Origin: Rhodoferax sp.
GTDB lineage: Bacteria; Pseudomonadota; Gammaproteobacteria; Burkholderiales; Burkholderiaceae_C
Length of the DNA: 11,596 nucleotides
Direction of reading: 5' to 3'
NCBI GenBank assembly: GCA_030833685.1
Contig: JAURGS010000055.1
Coordinates: 1-11,596 of the forward strand
The notes beneath the pieces are model-generated. The model was given only the letters and a program-made list of their open reading frames with translations. It was not told the DNA's origin and searched no databases. Below, piece after piece: positions 5,762-11,596 of the stretch. The stretch's first letter is position 1; every line of letters begins with the position of its first letter. A program made the position numbers and the translations under genes.

Positions 5762-7300
5762 ATGACTGACAAATTAGTGATTTTTGATACGACGTTGCGT
5801 GATGGCGAGCAGTCGCCTGGCGCGTCAATGACGCGTGATGAAAAACTGCGCATTGCGCGCCAGCTCGAACGCCTGAAAGTGGATGTGATTGAGGCGGGCT
5901 TTGCCGCCAGCTCGAACGGGGATTTTGAGTGCATCAAGGCGATCTCGGAGGCTATCAAGGACTCGACGGTCTGCTCTTTGGCGCGCGCCAGCGATAAAGA
6001 TATTTCTCGTGCTGCCGAGGCGCTCAAGCCAGCCAACTCTGGGCGCCTGCACCTTTTTTTGGCGACGAGCCCGCTGCACATGGAAAAGAAGTTGCGCATG
6101 ACGCCCGAGCAGGTGCTGGAGCAGTCCAGGCTGGCCGTGCGCTTTGCCCGCAACCTGATGGCCGATGTCGAGTTCAGTGCCGAAGACGCCTACCGCTCTG
6201 ATCCCGATTTTTTATGCCGGGTCTTTGAGGCGGTGATCGCCGAAGGCGCCAGCACCGTGAACGTTCCTGACACAGTCGGCTACGCCGTGCCGGAACTTTA
6301 CGGACATTTCATCAAGGACTTGCGCGAGCGCATTCCCAACAGCGATAAAGCGATCTGGTCGGTGCACTGCCATAACGATCTCGGCATGGCGGTGGCCAAT
6401 TCACTCGCAGGTGTGAAGATTGGCGGCGCTCGCCAAGTGGAGTGCACCATCAACGGCTTGGGTGAGCGGGCAGGCAATTGCTCGCTGGAAGAGGTCGTCA
6501 TGGCGGTGAAAACGCGGCGCGATTATTTTGATCTGGAGCTCACTATTGACACCCAGCAAATCGTCTCTACCAGCCGCCTGGTGAGCCAGACGACAGGCTT
6601 CATCGTTCAACCTAACAAGGCTGTGGTTGGTGCCAACGCGTTTGCCCATGCGTCTGGCATTCACCAGGACGGCGTGCTTAAAGCCCGTGACACCTACGAG
6701 ATCATGCGTGCCGAAGACCTAGGTTGGAGCAACAACAAAATCGTTCTTGGCAAACTCAGTGGGCGCAATGCATTCAAGCAACGCTTGCTGGACCTTGGCG
6801 TCATGCCTGAGAGCGAGTCTGAGGTGAATAACGCGTTTATGAAATTCAAGGATCTGGCTGATCGCAAGAGCGAGATTTTTGATGAAGATATCCTTGCCTT
6901 GGTCAGCGAAGAGAGTGTTGCCCAAAGCCACGAGAAATATGTTTTTGTTTCTCTGGCGCAGCACAGTGAAACCGGTGAGGTACCGCAGGCGACTGTGGTG
7001 ATGACCATTGGCGGTCAGGAAGTCAGCGGCAGTTCCAGTGGTAACGGGCCGGTTGATGCCTCCCTCAAGGCCATTGAGTCCAACGTGAACAGCGGTGCGG
7101 AAATGGTTTTGTATTCGGTCAATGCCATTAGCGGGTCCACGGAAAGCCAGGGTGAGGTCACTGTTCGTCTCCAGAACAAGGGGCGCATCGTGAATGGTGT
7201 TGGCGCCGATCCGGACATCGTGGTGGCGTCGGCCAAAGCCTACCTGAGCGCACTCAATAAGCTTGAGAGCCAGGCCGACCGCGTCGCAGCTCAAGTCTGA
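5762..7300 (+). CDS. leuA: 2-isopropylmalate synthase
   Basis: A 512-residue enzyme of the DRE-TIM metallolyase family. It condenses acetyl-CoA with 2-ketoisovalerate, the first committed step of leucine synthesis. Visible: FDTTLRDGEQSPG at 8-20 with the metal ligand Asp9; HCHNDLGMA with His202 and His204; GLGERAGN ending at Asn239; and HASGIHQDG near 296-304 in the linker region. The C-terminal leucine-binding regulatory domain runs from about 390 to 505, so leucine feedback is expected. AAGGAG at 5748-5753 lies 8 bases before the ATG, an excellent ribosome binding site that rules against the in-frame GTG at 5753. A strong terminator follows, so leuA is transcribed alone and leuBCD are not here. 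Confidence 0.97.
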   Translation: MTDKLVIFDTTLRDGEQSPGASMTRDEKLRIARQLERLKVDVIEAGFAASSNGDFECIKAISEAIKDSTVCSLARASDKDISRAAEALKPANSGRLHLFLATSPLHMEKKLRMTPEQVLEQSRLAVRFARNLMADVEFSAEDAYRSDPDFLCRVFEAVIAEGASTVNVPDTVGYAVPELYGHFIKDLRERIPNSDKAIWSVHCHNDLGMAVANSLAGVKIGGARQVECTINGLGERAGNCSLEEVVMAVKTRRDYFDLELTIDTQQIVSTSRLVSQTTGFIVQPNKAVVGANAFAHASGIHQDGVLKARDTYEIMRAEDLGWSNNKIVLGKLSGRNAFKQRLLDLGVMPESESEVNNAFMKFKDLADRKSEIFDEDILALVSEESVAQSHEKYVFVSLAQHSETGEVPQATVVMTIGGQEVSGSSSGNGPVDASLKAIESNVNSGAEMVLYSVNAISGSTESQGEVTVRLQNKGRIVNGVGADPDIVVASAKAYLSALNKLESQADRVAAQV

Positions 7301-7318
7301 TCTGTTGCGTATTTGAAG

Positions 7319-7360
7319 AAACTCTCGCAAGTGCTTGTCACTGCGAGAGTTTTGTGTTTA
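7319..7360 (+). terminator. Intrinsic terminator of leuA
   Basis: An 11-bp perfect stem, AAACTCTCGCA (7319-7329) with TGCGAGAGTTT (7342-7352), extends inward by GTG/CAC past a single bulged A at 7330. The tail is TTTTGTGTTT, counting the last stem bases. It begins 18 bases after the leuA stop. Confidence 0.88.
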
Positions 7361-7364
7361 AACT
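7335..7364 (+). promoter_or_regulatory. Candidate promoter of the pbpG-like gene
   Basis: TTGTCA (7335-7340) matches the -35 consensus at five of six bases and lies in the loop of the leuA terminator. TAAACT (7359-7364) is a 4/6 -10 at 18-base spacing. The leader would be about 25 bases and contain AGGAG at 7377-7381. Motif evidence only. Confidence 0.38.
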
Positions 7365-7395
7365 CCAGCCTTCCTTAGGAGTGGGATAAACGCCA

Positions 7396-8460
7396 ATGCC
7401 AAATTTATCAGGACCGGCGGTGAGCAGAAAGTCTCGATCGGCTAGCTTGTGCTTGTTGGCCTCTGTTGTTTTCTGTCTGACCTCGCTCGCGCCATCGTAC
7501 GCCGCACCCTCAAGTGTGATGGTGGCTCAGGCCCAGCCCAAGAAGGTGACATCCAAGCGGCGCGTTGCCAAAGCCAGCACCGTGCAGAGGTACAGGGCAA
7601 AAGTGACTCAGCCAAGCCCCGCGGTGCCTGTGAAAGCGTCCTTCGCGCAAATCGCGGGCCTGGACCGTACTGATGATCCCTTGAACCTCAAGTCAAGCGT
7701 CGCACTGGTTGTCGACCAGGAAACCAATGAAGTACTTTTGAGGAAGAACGCCGAGGCGGTGTTGCCGATTGCGTCGCTGACCAAATTGATGACGGGCCTG
7801 ATCATCAGCGAAGCGAATTTGCCAATGGACGAGATGATTACCGTCACCAAGGACGATATTGACACCGAGAAAGGGAGTCGATCACGTCTGCAGGTTGGCG
7901 CCAAGTTGAGCCGTGGTGAGCTTTTGCACTTGGCCCTGATGTCCAGTGAGAATCGGGCTGCGCATGCGCTGGGTCGAACCTATCCCGGTGGCTTGGACGC
8001 CTTTGTAGCTTTGATGAACACCAAGGCGCAGGACATGGGCATGGAGCACACCCACTTCGTCGAGCCCACTGGCCTGTCCAGTAAGAATCAGTCCAGTGCC
8101 CAAGACCTTGTAAGACTCGTCGATTTGGCGTCGAGTCAACCTTTGCTGCGTGAACTGTCGACATCTCCCCAACATCAGGTGGCTGTTGGCAAACAAAAGC
8201 TCCAGTACAACAACACGAACCGCTTGGTTAAAAGCGACCGGTGGGATATTGGCCTGCAAAAGACCGGGTATATCTCTGAGGCGGGTCAGTGTTTGGTCAT
8301 GCAGACCAAAGTTGCTGGTCGTCAGATCATCATGGTGTTCTTGGATTCTGTGGGCAAGCTCAGCCGACTGGGGGACGCCGAGCGTGTACGTCGCTGGGTT
8401 GAAGCGGGTAACAGTCCGATTGGTACCGGCACTTCCCTGTCTGCTTTGCGCGGAAGCTAA
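7396..8460 (+). CDS. pbpG: Low-molecular-mass penicillin-binding protein, PBP7-like D-Ala-D-Ala endopeptidase
   Basis: A 354-residue serine peptidase S11 protein acting on peptidoglycan cross-links in the periplasm. All three catalytic motifs are present: Ser127-Leu-Thr-Lys130 (acylated Ser), Ser184-Glu-Asn186 and Lys289-Thr-Gly291. SENRAA after the second motif and KTGYISEAG at the third resemble E. coli PBP7 (endopeptidase) more than the DacA carboxypeptidases, and there is no C-terminal amphipathic membrane anchor. A signal peptide covers about 1-36, with a hydrophobic core at 17-32 and likely cleavage after SYA36. A basic, low-complexity linker (about 45-75) joins it to the catalytic domain. 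AGGAG lies 14 bases before the ATG, somewhat far. It appears to be a single-gene unit with a terminator at its stop. Confidence 0.88.
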   Translation: MPNLSGPAVSRKSRSASLCLLASVVFCLTSLAPSYAAPSSVMVAQAQPKKVTSKRRVAKASTVQRYRAKVTQPSPAVPVKASFAQIAGLDRTDDPLNLKSSVALVVDQETNEVLLRKNAEAVLPIASLTKLMTGLIISEANLPMDEMITVTKDDIDTEKGSRSRLQVGAKLSRGELLHLALMSSENRAAHALGRTYPGGLDAFVALMNTKAQDMGMEHTHFVEPTGLSSKNQSSAQDLVRLVDLASSQPLLRELSTSPQHQVAVGKQKLQYNNTNRLVKSDRWDIGLQKTGYISEAGQCLVMQTKVAGRQIIMVFLDSVGKLSRLGDAERVRRWVEAGNSPIGTGTSLSALRGS

Positions 8461-8483
8461 AGCGCCGGTCTGTTGGCGCTTTT
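8459..8483. terminator. Terminator between the pbpG-like gene and iclR
   Basis: The stem AAAGCGCC (8459-8466) with GGCGCTTT (8475-8482) has an 8-base loop, and the T run is TTTT at 8480-8483. It begins within the pbpG-like stop codon and reaches the iclR stop codon. It serves the plus strand and, through its A-rich side, may partly serve the minus strand. Confidence 0.7.
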
Positions 8484-9303
8484 ATAGACCGCGGGTTTCG
8501 GGCAAGCGGTAGCCTAGGCGACTTGAAATCTCTTGAGCGGTGGTTTTGAGTTGTGCAAGCCAGCGCTCATCGAGGCGACCAGCCGGTGCCGAGATCGACA
8601 AGCCCGCAATCAGTTTGCCCTGGTCGTCCAAAATGCCGGCGGCCATACAACGCACATCCAGCTCCAGCTCTTCATTGTCGGTGGCATAGCCGTCACGGCG
8701 AACTTTTGTTAACTCGCGCTCGAGTGCTGGCAACTGGGTCAGGCTGTTGCGGGTGTGCCCCGTCAGCCCCGTGCGCATGGCGTAGGCTTTGACTTTTGGT
8801 GTTTCATCGGCGGCCAAGAACAGCTTGCCGACCGAGGTCAGGTGCAAAGGGGCGTGACCACCGATGGCGCGAATCACCTGCATGCCTGAGCGCTCGCTAT
8901 AAGCCCTTTCGACATAGACGATTTCATCGCCTTGGCGCAGGCTTAAATTCACGGGTTGCTGGATTTGGTGATGGAGCTTGCGCATTGGCTCGAGCGCTGC
9001 CTCGCGAACGCTCAGGCGGTTTTTCACCAGATTGCCGAGTTCAAGCAACTTCAGACCCAAGCGGTAGCTGCCCGACTGCGGTCGGTCGACAAAGCGGCCG
9101 ATGGCCAAGTCATTCAGGATTCGGCGCGCCGTAGACGGATGCAGGCCAGTCTTTTCGCTGATTTCCTTGAGCGAAATCCCACCTTCGCGAGACGACAAGA
9201 CGTCAAACAAGGCGAACATCCGTTCGATCACCTGAATCGTGGGAGCATGGTTAGGGACTTGGCGTGGGGGCTTCATGGCGGCGGCGCTGGAGACGCCGCC
9301 CAT
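8482..9303 (-). CDS. IclR family transcriptional regulator
   Basis: A 273-residue DNA-binding regulator. The N-terminal winged helix-turn-helix domain (about 20-85) contains APTIQVIERMFALFDVL, ISLKEISEKTGLHPSTARR as helix-turn-helix, and the wing GRFVDRPQSGSYRLG. The C-terminal effector-binding domain (about 95-265) includes HLTSVGKLFLA and the typical late segment with GLSISAPAGRL. IclR proteins usually control catabolic genes, often next to them, but no obvious target lies nearby, so the ligand and regulon are unknown. Two starts are possible: ATG at 9303 (used here) or ATG at 9276, giving 264 residues. Neither has a Shine-Dalgarno sequence, and an inverted repeat separates them. It follows bpt by 49 bases on the same strand and may be cotranscribed. 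Confidence 0.92.
   Translation of the reverse strand: MGGVSSAAAMKPPRQVPNHAPTIQVIERMFALFDVLSSREGGISLKEISEKTGLHPSTARRILNDLAIGRFVDRPQSGSYRLGLKLLELGNLVKNRLSVREAALEPMRKLHHQIQQPVNLSLRQGDEIVYVERAYSERSGMQVIRAIGGHAPLHLTSVGKLFLAADETPKVKAYAMRTGLTGHTRNSLTQLPALERELTKVRRDGYATDNEELELDVRCMAAGILDDQGKLIAGLSISAPAGRLDERWLAQLKTTAQEISSRLGYRLPETRGL
9280..9300 (-). repeat. GC-rich inverted repeat at the iclR start
   Basis: GGCGGCG (9280-9286) and CGCCGCC (9294-9300) form a perfect 7-bp inverted repeat with a 7-base spacer, between the two candidate iclR start codons. In the mRNA it would place a stable hairpin directly before the ATG at 9276. It could instead be an operator or simply codon bias of the Gly/Ala-rich N-terminus. 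Confidence 0.4.
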
Positions 9304-9352
9304 TTTACGATGTGAAAGTCAGGCCTTCGGCCCCAGGGGTTTTCGCGGACCG

Positions 9353-10111
9353 TCAGTAACAAATTGAGCGCGGCGCGCTCATGGGCTGCCAACGCCCTTG
9401 ATGCAGCACTTCGGCAGGCTTGAATCGTGCCTTGTAGGCCATCTTGGGTGCCTGCTCAATCCAGTAGCCCAGGTACAGATGACCCAGCTCCAATGACCTG
9501 GCGTGGTTGATTTGCCAGAGTACGTTGTAAGTCCCCAGGTTGTTCTCTGGTCCTGGTTCGTAAAAGGTATAAACCGCGGATAGGCCGTCCTCTAACTGGT
9601 CAATGATGGAGACCATTTTCAAAGTCCCCGGTTCCCCGCTGGCCTTGGGCTGTCTGAACTCGACCATCATGGTGTCCACGTTGGACTTGACCAGAAATTC
9701 CACATATTGAGTCGCGTCATCGTGGTCCATACCGCCGCCTGCGTGTTTGGCTGCCTGGTAACGACTGTAGAGGGCGTAATGCTCTGCAGAGAAAAAGGGT
9801 TTACTGACCTTGACTGCGAGGCCCTGGTGTTGCCTCCACGCCCGTTTCTGGCTGCGATTTGGAACGAAGGACTGCACCAACAATCGGATCGACTGACACG
9901 CTTGACAGCGGTCGCATTGCGGGCGGTAGATGAAAGAGCCGCTTCGGCGAAAGCCCTCTTTGATCAGCGCGGTGTAAGCGGCGCCACGAATAGCACCAAC
10001 AGGCGCTGCGACTTGTGAGCGAGCGACATGTCCAAAAAGGTAGCTGCAGTCGTAGGGCGCCGTAGCGTAATACTGCAGCGTCTCCGGAATCATGGCTTTC
10101 TGAAGAGTCAC
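9353..10111 (-). CDS. bpt: Aspartate/glutamate leucyl- (or arginyl-) tRNA-protein transferase
   Basis: A 252-residue protein of the bacterial ATE/Bpt family. It transfers an amino acid (leucine for characterised bacterial Bpt) from tRNA to N-terminal Asp or Glu, creating a degradation signal in the N-end rule pathway. Visible: LQYYATAPYDCSYL near 12-25 with Cys22; the cluster CDRCQAC with Cys66, Cys69 and Cys72; and KMVSIIDQLEDGLSAVYTFY and LGTYNVLWQI in the acyltransferase-like C-terminal half. The start is the GTG at 10111, because the ten residues before TLQYYATA match the family's usual length as I recall it; the ATG at 10093 would be six residues shorter. It lies 15 bases after aat, a standard two-gene arrangement. 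Confidence 0.9.
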   Translation of the reverse strand: MTLQKAMIPETLQYYATAPYDCSYLFGHVARSQVAAPVGAIRGAAYTALIKEGFRRSGSFIYRPQCDRCQACQSIRLLVQSFVPNRSQKRAWRQHQGLAVKVSKPFFSAEHYALYSRYQAAKHAGGGMDHDDATQYVEFLVKSNVDTMMVEFRQPKASGEPGTLKMVSIIDQLEDGLSAVYTFYEPGPENNLGTYNVLWQINHARSLELGHLYLGYWIEQAPKMAYKARFKPAEVLHQGRWQPMSAPRSICY

Positions 10112-10126
10112 GTGATGCCAGGCGCT

Positions 10127-10873
10127 TTAGTTGGTGATGTCGGCCCAGTATAGGGGGAGAAAGTCCCAGTCCAGCGCTTCGCGCTCACGCTCAGCGTGAA
10201 CGATCTGAAGAAAATCTGAGCGCGGGATCGGATGCGCACCGAAGGCGGCCAGGTGATTGGTCTCTTGCTGGCAGTCTATTTGCACCACGCCCTGCGCGCG
10301 GCACAGCGCCACCAAAGCCGACAGGGCAATTTTTGAGGCGTCGGTTTGGCGATGGAACATGGATTCACCAAAAACCGCTTTGCCAATGGCAACACAGTAC
10401 AAGCCACCTACCAGCTGCTCTTCGATCCAGATTTCAACGCTGTGCGCCAATCCCTGTACGTGCAGCTCACAGTAGGTTTCAATCATGTCCGGCACGATCC
10501 AGGTGCCATCTTGACCAGGCCTCGGGCTGCACGCGCAGGCCCGTATGACGTCTTTGAACGCACTGTCAACGCGAATTTGACAGCGTGCATCCTTGGCAAA
10601 CCGTCGAATCGTTTTTCGCAAGGAGTTGCTGATCTTGAAATCATTGGGCTTGAGCACCATGCGTGGGTCAGGGCACCACCAGAGCACCGGCTGTCCAGCG
10701 CTAAACCAGGGGAAGATGCCTTGGCGGTAGGCCTTTTGAACCTGATGGGCGCTCAAGGTGCGCCCCGCGCACACCAGGCCTGGAGCAGGGCTGGTTGCTG
10801 CCCAGGCCTGTTGTGGCGAGGGGAATTCCTGGTCGTCATCGATCCAGATAAGCGGGGGCTGTTGCGCTTGCAT
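10127..10873 (-). CDS. aat: Leucyl/phenylalanyl-tRNA-protein transferase
   Basis: A 248-residue cytoplasmic enzyme that adds Leu or Phe from aminoacyl-tRNA to proteins with N-terminal Arg or Lys, marking them for ClpS/ClpAP. Visible motifs: GIFPWFSAGQPVLWWCPDPR at 52-71, GTWIVPDM near 123-130, VGGLYCVAIGKAVFGESMF at 155-173 and IDCQQETNHLAAFGAHPIPR at 199-218, all typical of Aat. Candidate starts are GTG at 10924 (265 aa), ATG at 10888 (253 aa) and ATG at 10873. I chose 10873: AGG lies 6 bases upstream, the length is close to E. coli Aat (234), and a CCACT/AGTGG hairpin sits directly before the 10888 ATG. It leads bpt and is divergent from the tRNA genes. Confidence 0.92.
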   Translation of the reverse strand: MQAQQPPLIWIDDDQEFPSPQQAWAATSPAPGLVCAGRTLSAHQVQKAYRQGIFPWFSAGQPVLWWCPDPRMVLKPNDFKISNSLRKTIRRFAKDARCQIRVDSAFKDVIRACACSPRPGQDGTWIVPDMIETYCELHVQGLAHSVEIWIEEQLVGGLYCVAIGKAVFGESMFHRQTDASKIALSALVALCRAQGVVQIDCQQETNHLAAFGAHPIPRSDFLQIVHAEREREALDWDFLPLYWADITN

Positions 10874-10925
10874 CGTAAGCCTGAACATACCACTTTGAGT
10901 GGCCGAAGCAGCCCTGTTCACCACG

Positions 10926-10953
10926 ATTAAAAGCGGTATTTGTGATGAGTCGA
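10926..10953 (-). promoter_or_regulatory. Candidate promoter of aat-bpt
   Basis: Read on the minus strand: TCGACT (10953-10948, 4/6 of the -35 consensus), a 16-base spacer and TTTAAT (10931-10926, 5/6 of the -10). Initiation would fall near 10919, downstream of the GTG at 10924, which supports one of the later aat starts. It is tightly packed with the tRNA promoter on the other strand. Confidence 0.35.
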
Positions 10954-10958
10954 CCGAT

Positions 10959-10964
10959 TACAAT
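10959..10964 (+). promoter_or_regulatory. Candidate -10 element of the tRNA operon
   Basis: TACAAT (5/6 of the -10 consensus) ends 8 bases before the mature tRNA-Pro 5' end, so the primary transcript would carry a leader of only about two bases. TTGTGA at 10940-10945 looks like a -35 but is only 13 bases away. No good -35 is found at 16-18 bases. Confidence 0.4.
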
Positions 10965-10972
10965 CTCTCGGT

Positions 10973-11049
<77 letters not shown>

Positions 11050-11066
11050 TGAACTTGTCGTGATCT

Positions 11067-11143
11067 CTGCCCGTAGCTCAGTTGGATAGAGCAACAGCCT
11101 TCTAAGCTGTGGGTCGGGGGTTCGATCCCCTCCGGGCAGGCCA
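11067..11143 (+). tRNA. tRNA-Arg (anticodon TCT)
   Basis: A complete 77-base cloverleaf with encoded CCA. The acceptor stem is CTGCCCG/CGGGCAG with discriminator G at 11140. The anticodon stem ACAGC/GCTGT encloses CTTCTAA with anticodon TCT at 11101-11103, read as AGA/AGG. The T stem GGGGG/CCCTC includes one G-U pair. It lies 17 bases after tRNA-Pro and is probably cotranscribed. No clear terminator is visible in the 35 bases before the converging gene. Confidence 0.97.
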
Positions 11144-11178
11144 GTTCAACCCCCTGCGCTCGGTCACCAAGACATCAC

Positions 11179-11596
11179 TTAAGCTGCGCTGGATCCGAAG
11201 GCGCCGCTTGCATTGAACGAATGGTAAGCCGCGTCGATGCCAGCGCCTCGAGTGAATGAGAAGCCTTGTGCTGCGAGCACAACCTCCAGAGCGCCGATCG
11301 TTTGCAACACGCAGTCTGGGCGGGCGTTGTAGCCCATAGCCCCAATGCGCCAGACCTTGCCATGTAAAGGCCCAAAACTGGTGCCAATCTCAATATTGAA
11401 ATGGTTGAGCAGGGCACCACGGACCCGATCGCCATCAACACCGGGTGGTATGACAACGCCAGTCACATTGGGCATCTTGTTTGCTCGGCTGATATGTCCG
11501 GCATCCGTTAGCTCAGAGTGAATATCAATTTCACCCCGCTCAAACGCTAGCATCAAGCTGGAGGTATCTTTGAACTCGCGAATGATGATGCGGTTA
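11179..11596 (-). CDS. Partial gene: C-terminus of a PucG/alanine-glyoxylate-type aminotransferase, possibly chimeric
   Basis: The last 138 codons of a minus-strand gene that continues beyond the right edge. From visible residue 39 on, NKMPNVTGVVIPPGVDG, then GIEIG-like NIEIGTSFGPLHGKVWRIG and MGYNARPDCVLQTIGALE are typical of the C-terminal domain of class V PLP aminotransferases of the alanine-glyoxylate / (S)-ureidoglycine-glyoxylate (PucG) group. The preceding residues 7-33 (EFKDTSSLMLAFERGEIDIH and following) do not look like that family. They recall the LALERGEVDG-type stretch of TctC/Bug periplasmic solute-binding proteins. Either the fold diverges here or the gene is a fusion, a pseudogene or an assembly join. 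The PLP lysine would lie outside the window. The gene converges on the tRNA pair. Confidence 0.65.
   Translation of the reverse strand, partial: NRIIIREFKDTSSLMLAFERGEIDIHSELTDAGHISRANKMPNVTGVVIPPGVDGDRVRGALLNHFNIEIGTSFGPLHGKVWRIGAMGYNARPDCVLQTIGALEVVLAAQGFSFTRGAGIDAAYHSFNASGAFGSSAA

Noticed and set aside
9304..9352. GGCC-TTC-GGCC and nearby GC stems between bpt and iclR as a terminator
   Set aside because: Short stem, and no T-tract in the minus-strand direction.

Overview
The window looks like chromosomal core sequence from a betaproteobacterium of the order Burkholderiales, most likely Comamonadaceae (Rhodoferax/Polaromonas/Limnohabitans-like). This is an inference from the gene order ilvB-ilvN-ilvC-pssA-leuA, the aat-bpt pair and the protein sequences; no rRNA marker is present. 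I see no insertion sequence, prophage, CRISPR array or other mobile element.

Layout. A PII signal protein gene (glnB, 43-381) meets a convergent RDD-family membrane protein gene (378-905, minus) with overlapping stop codons. The branched-chain amino acid operon ilvB-ilvN-ilvC (1184-4608) follows and ends at a strong UUCG-capped terminator. pssA (phosphatidylserine synthase) has its own likely extended -10 promoter placed directly on that terminator's T-tract. Between pssA and leuA lies a complete leucine attenuator: a 17-residue leader peptide with Leu codons TTG-CTA-n-CTA-n-CTA, a competing antiterminator pairing and an intrinsic terminator. leuA (5762-7300) ends at another strong terminator, whose loop may hold the -35 element of the next gene, a pbpG-like periplasmic PBP (7396-8460). 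On the minus strand follow aat, bpt (two N-end-rule aminoacyl-tRNA-protein transferases) and an IclR-family regulator, read in that order. Divergent from aat are tRNA-Pro(TGG) and tRNA-Arg(TCT). The window ends inside a minus-strand gene whose C-terminus is a PucG/alanine-glyoxylate-type aminotransferase, but whose earlier visible residues look like a different family.

How it fits together. IlvBN and IlvC carry out the first two common steps of Val/Leu/Ile synthesis, and LeuA diverts 2-ketoisovalerate to leucine. Control appears layered: valine feedback through the IlvN ACT domain, leucine feedback through the LeuA C-terminal domain, ribosome-mediated attenuation before leuA, and possibly a structured RNA between ilvB and ilvN. 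The rest is housekeeping: nitrogen signalling, phospholipid synthesis, peptidoglycan remodelling, protein turnover and tRNAs.

Most worth checking: the leuA attenuator with its nearly leaderless leader peptide, the ilvB-ilvN RNA element, and the possible chimeric gene at the right edge. I found no clearly new multi-gene system.
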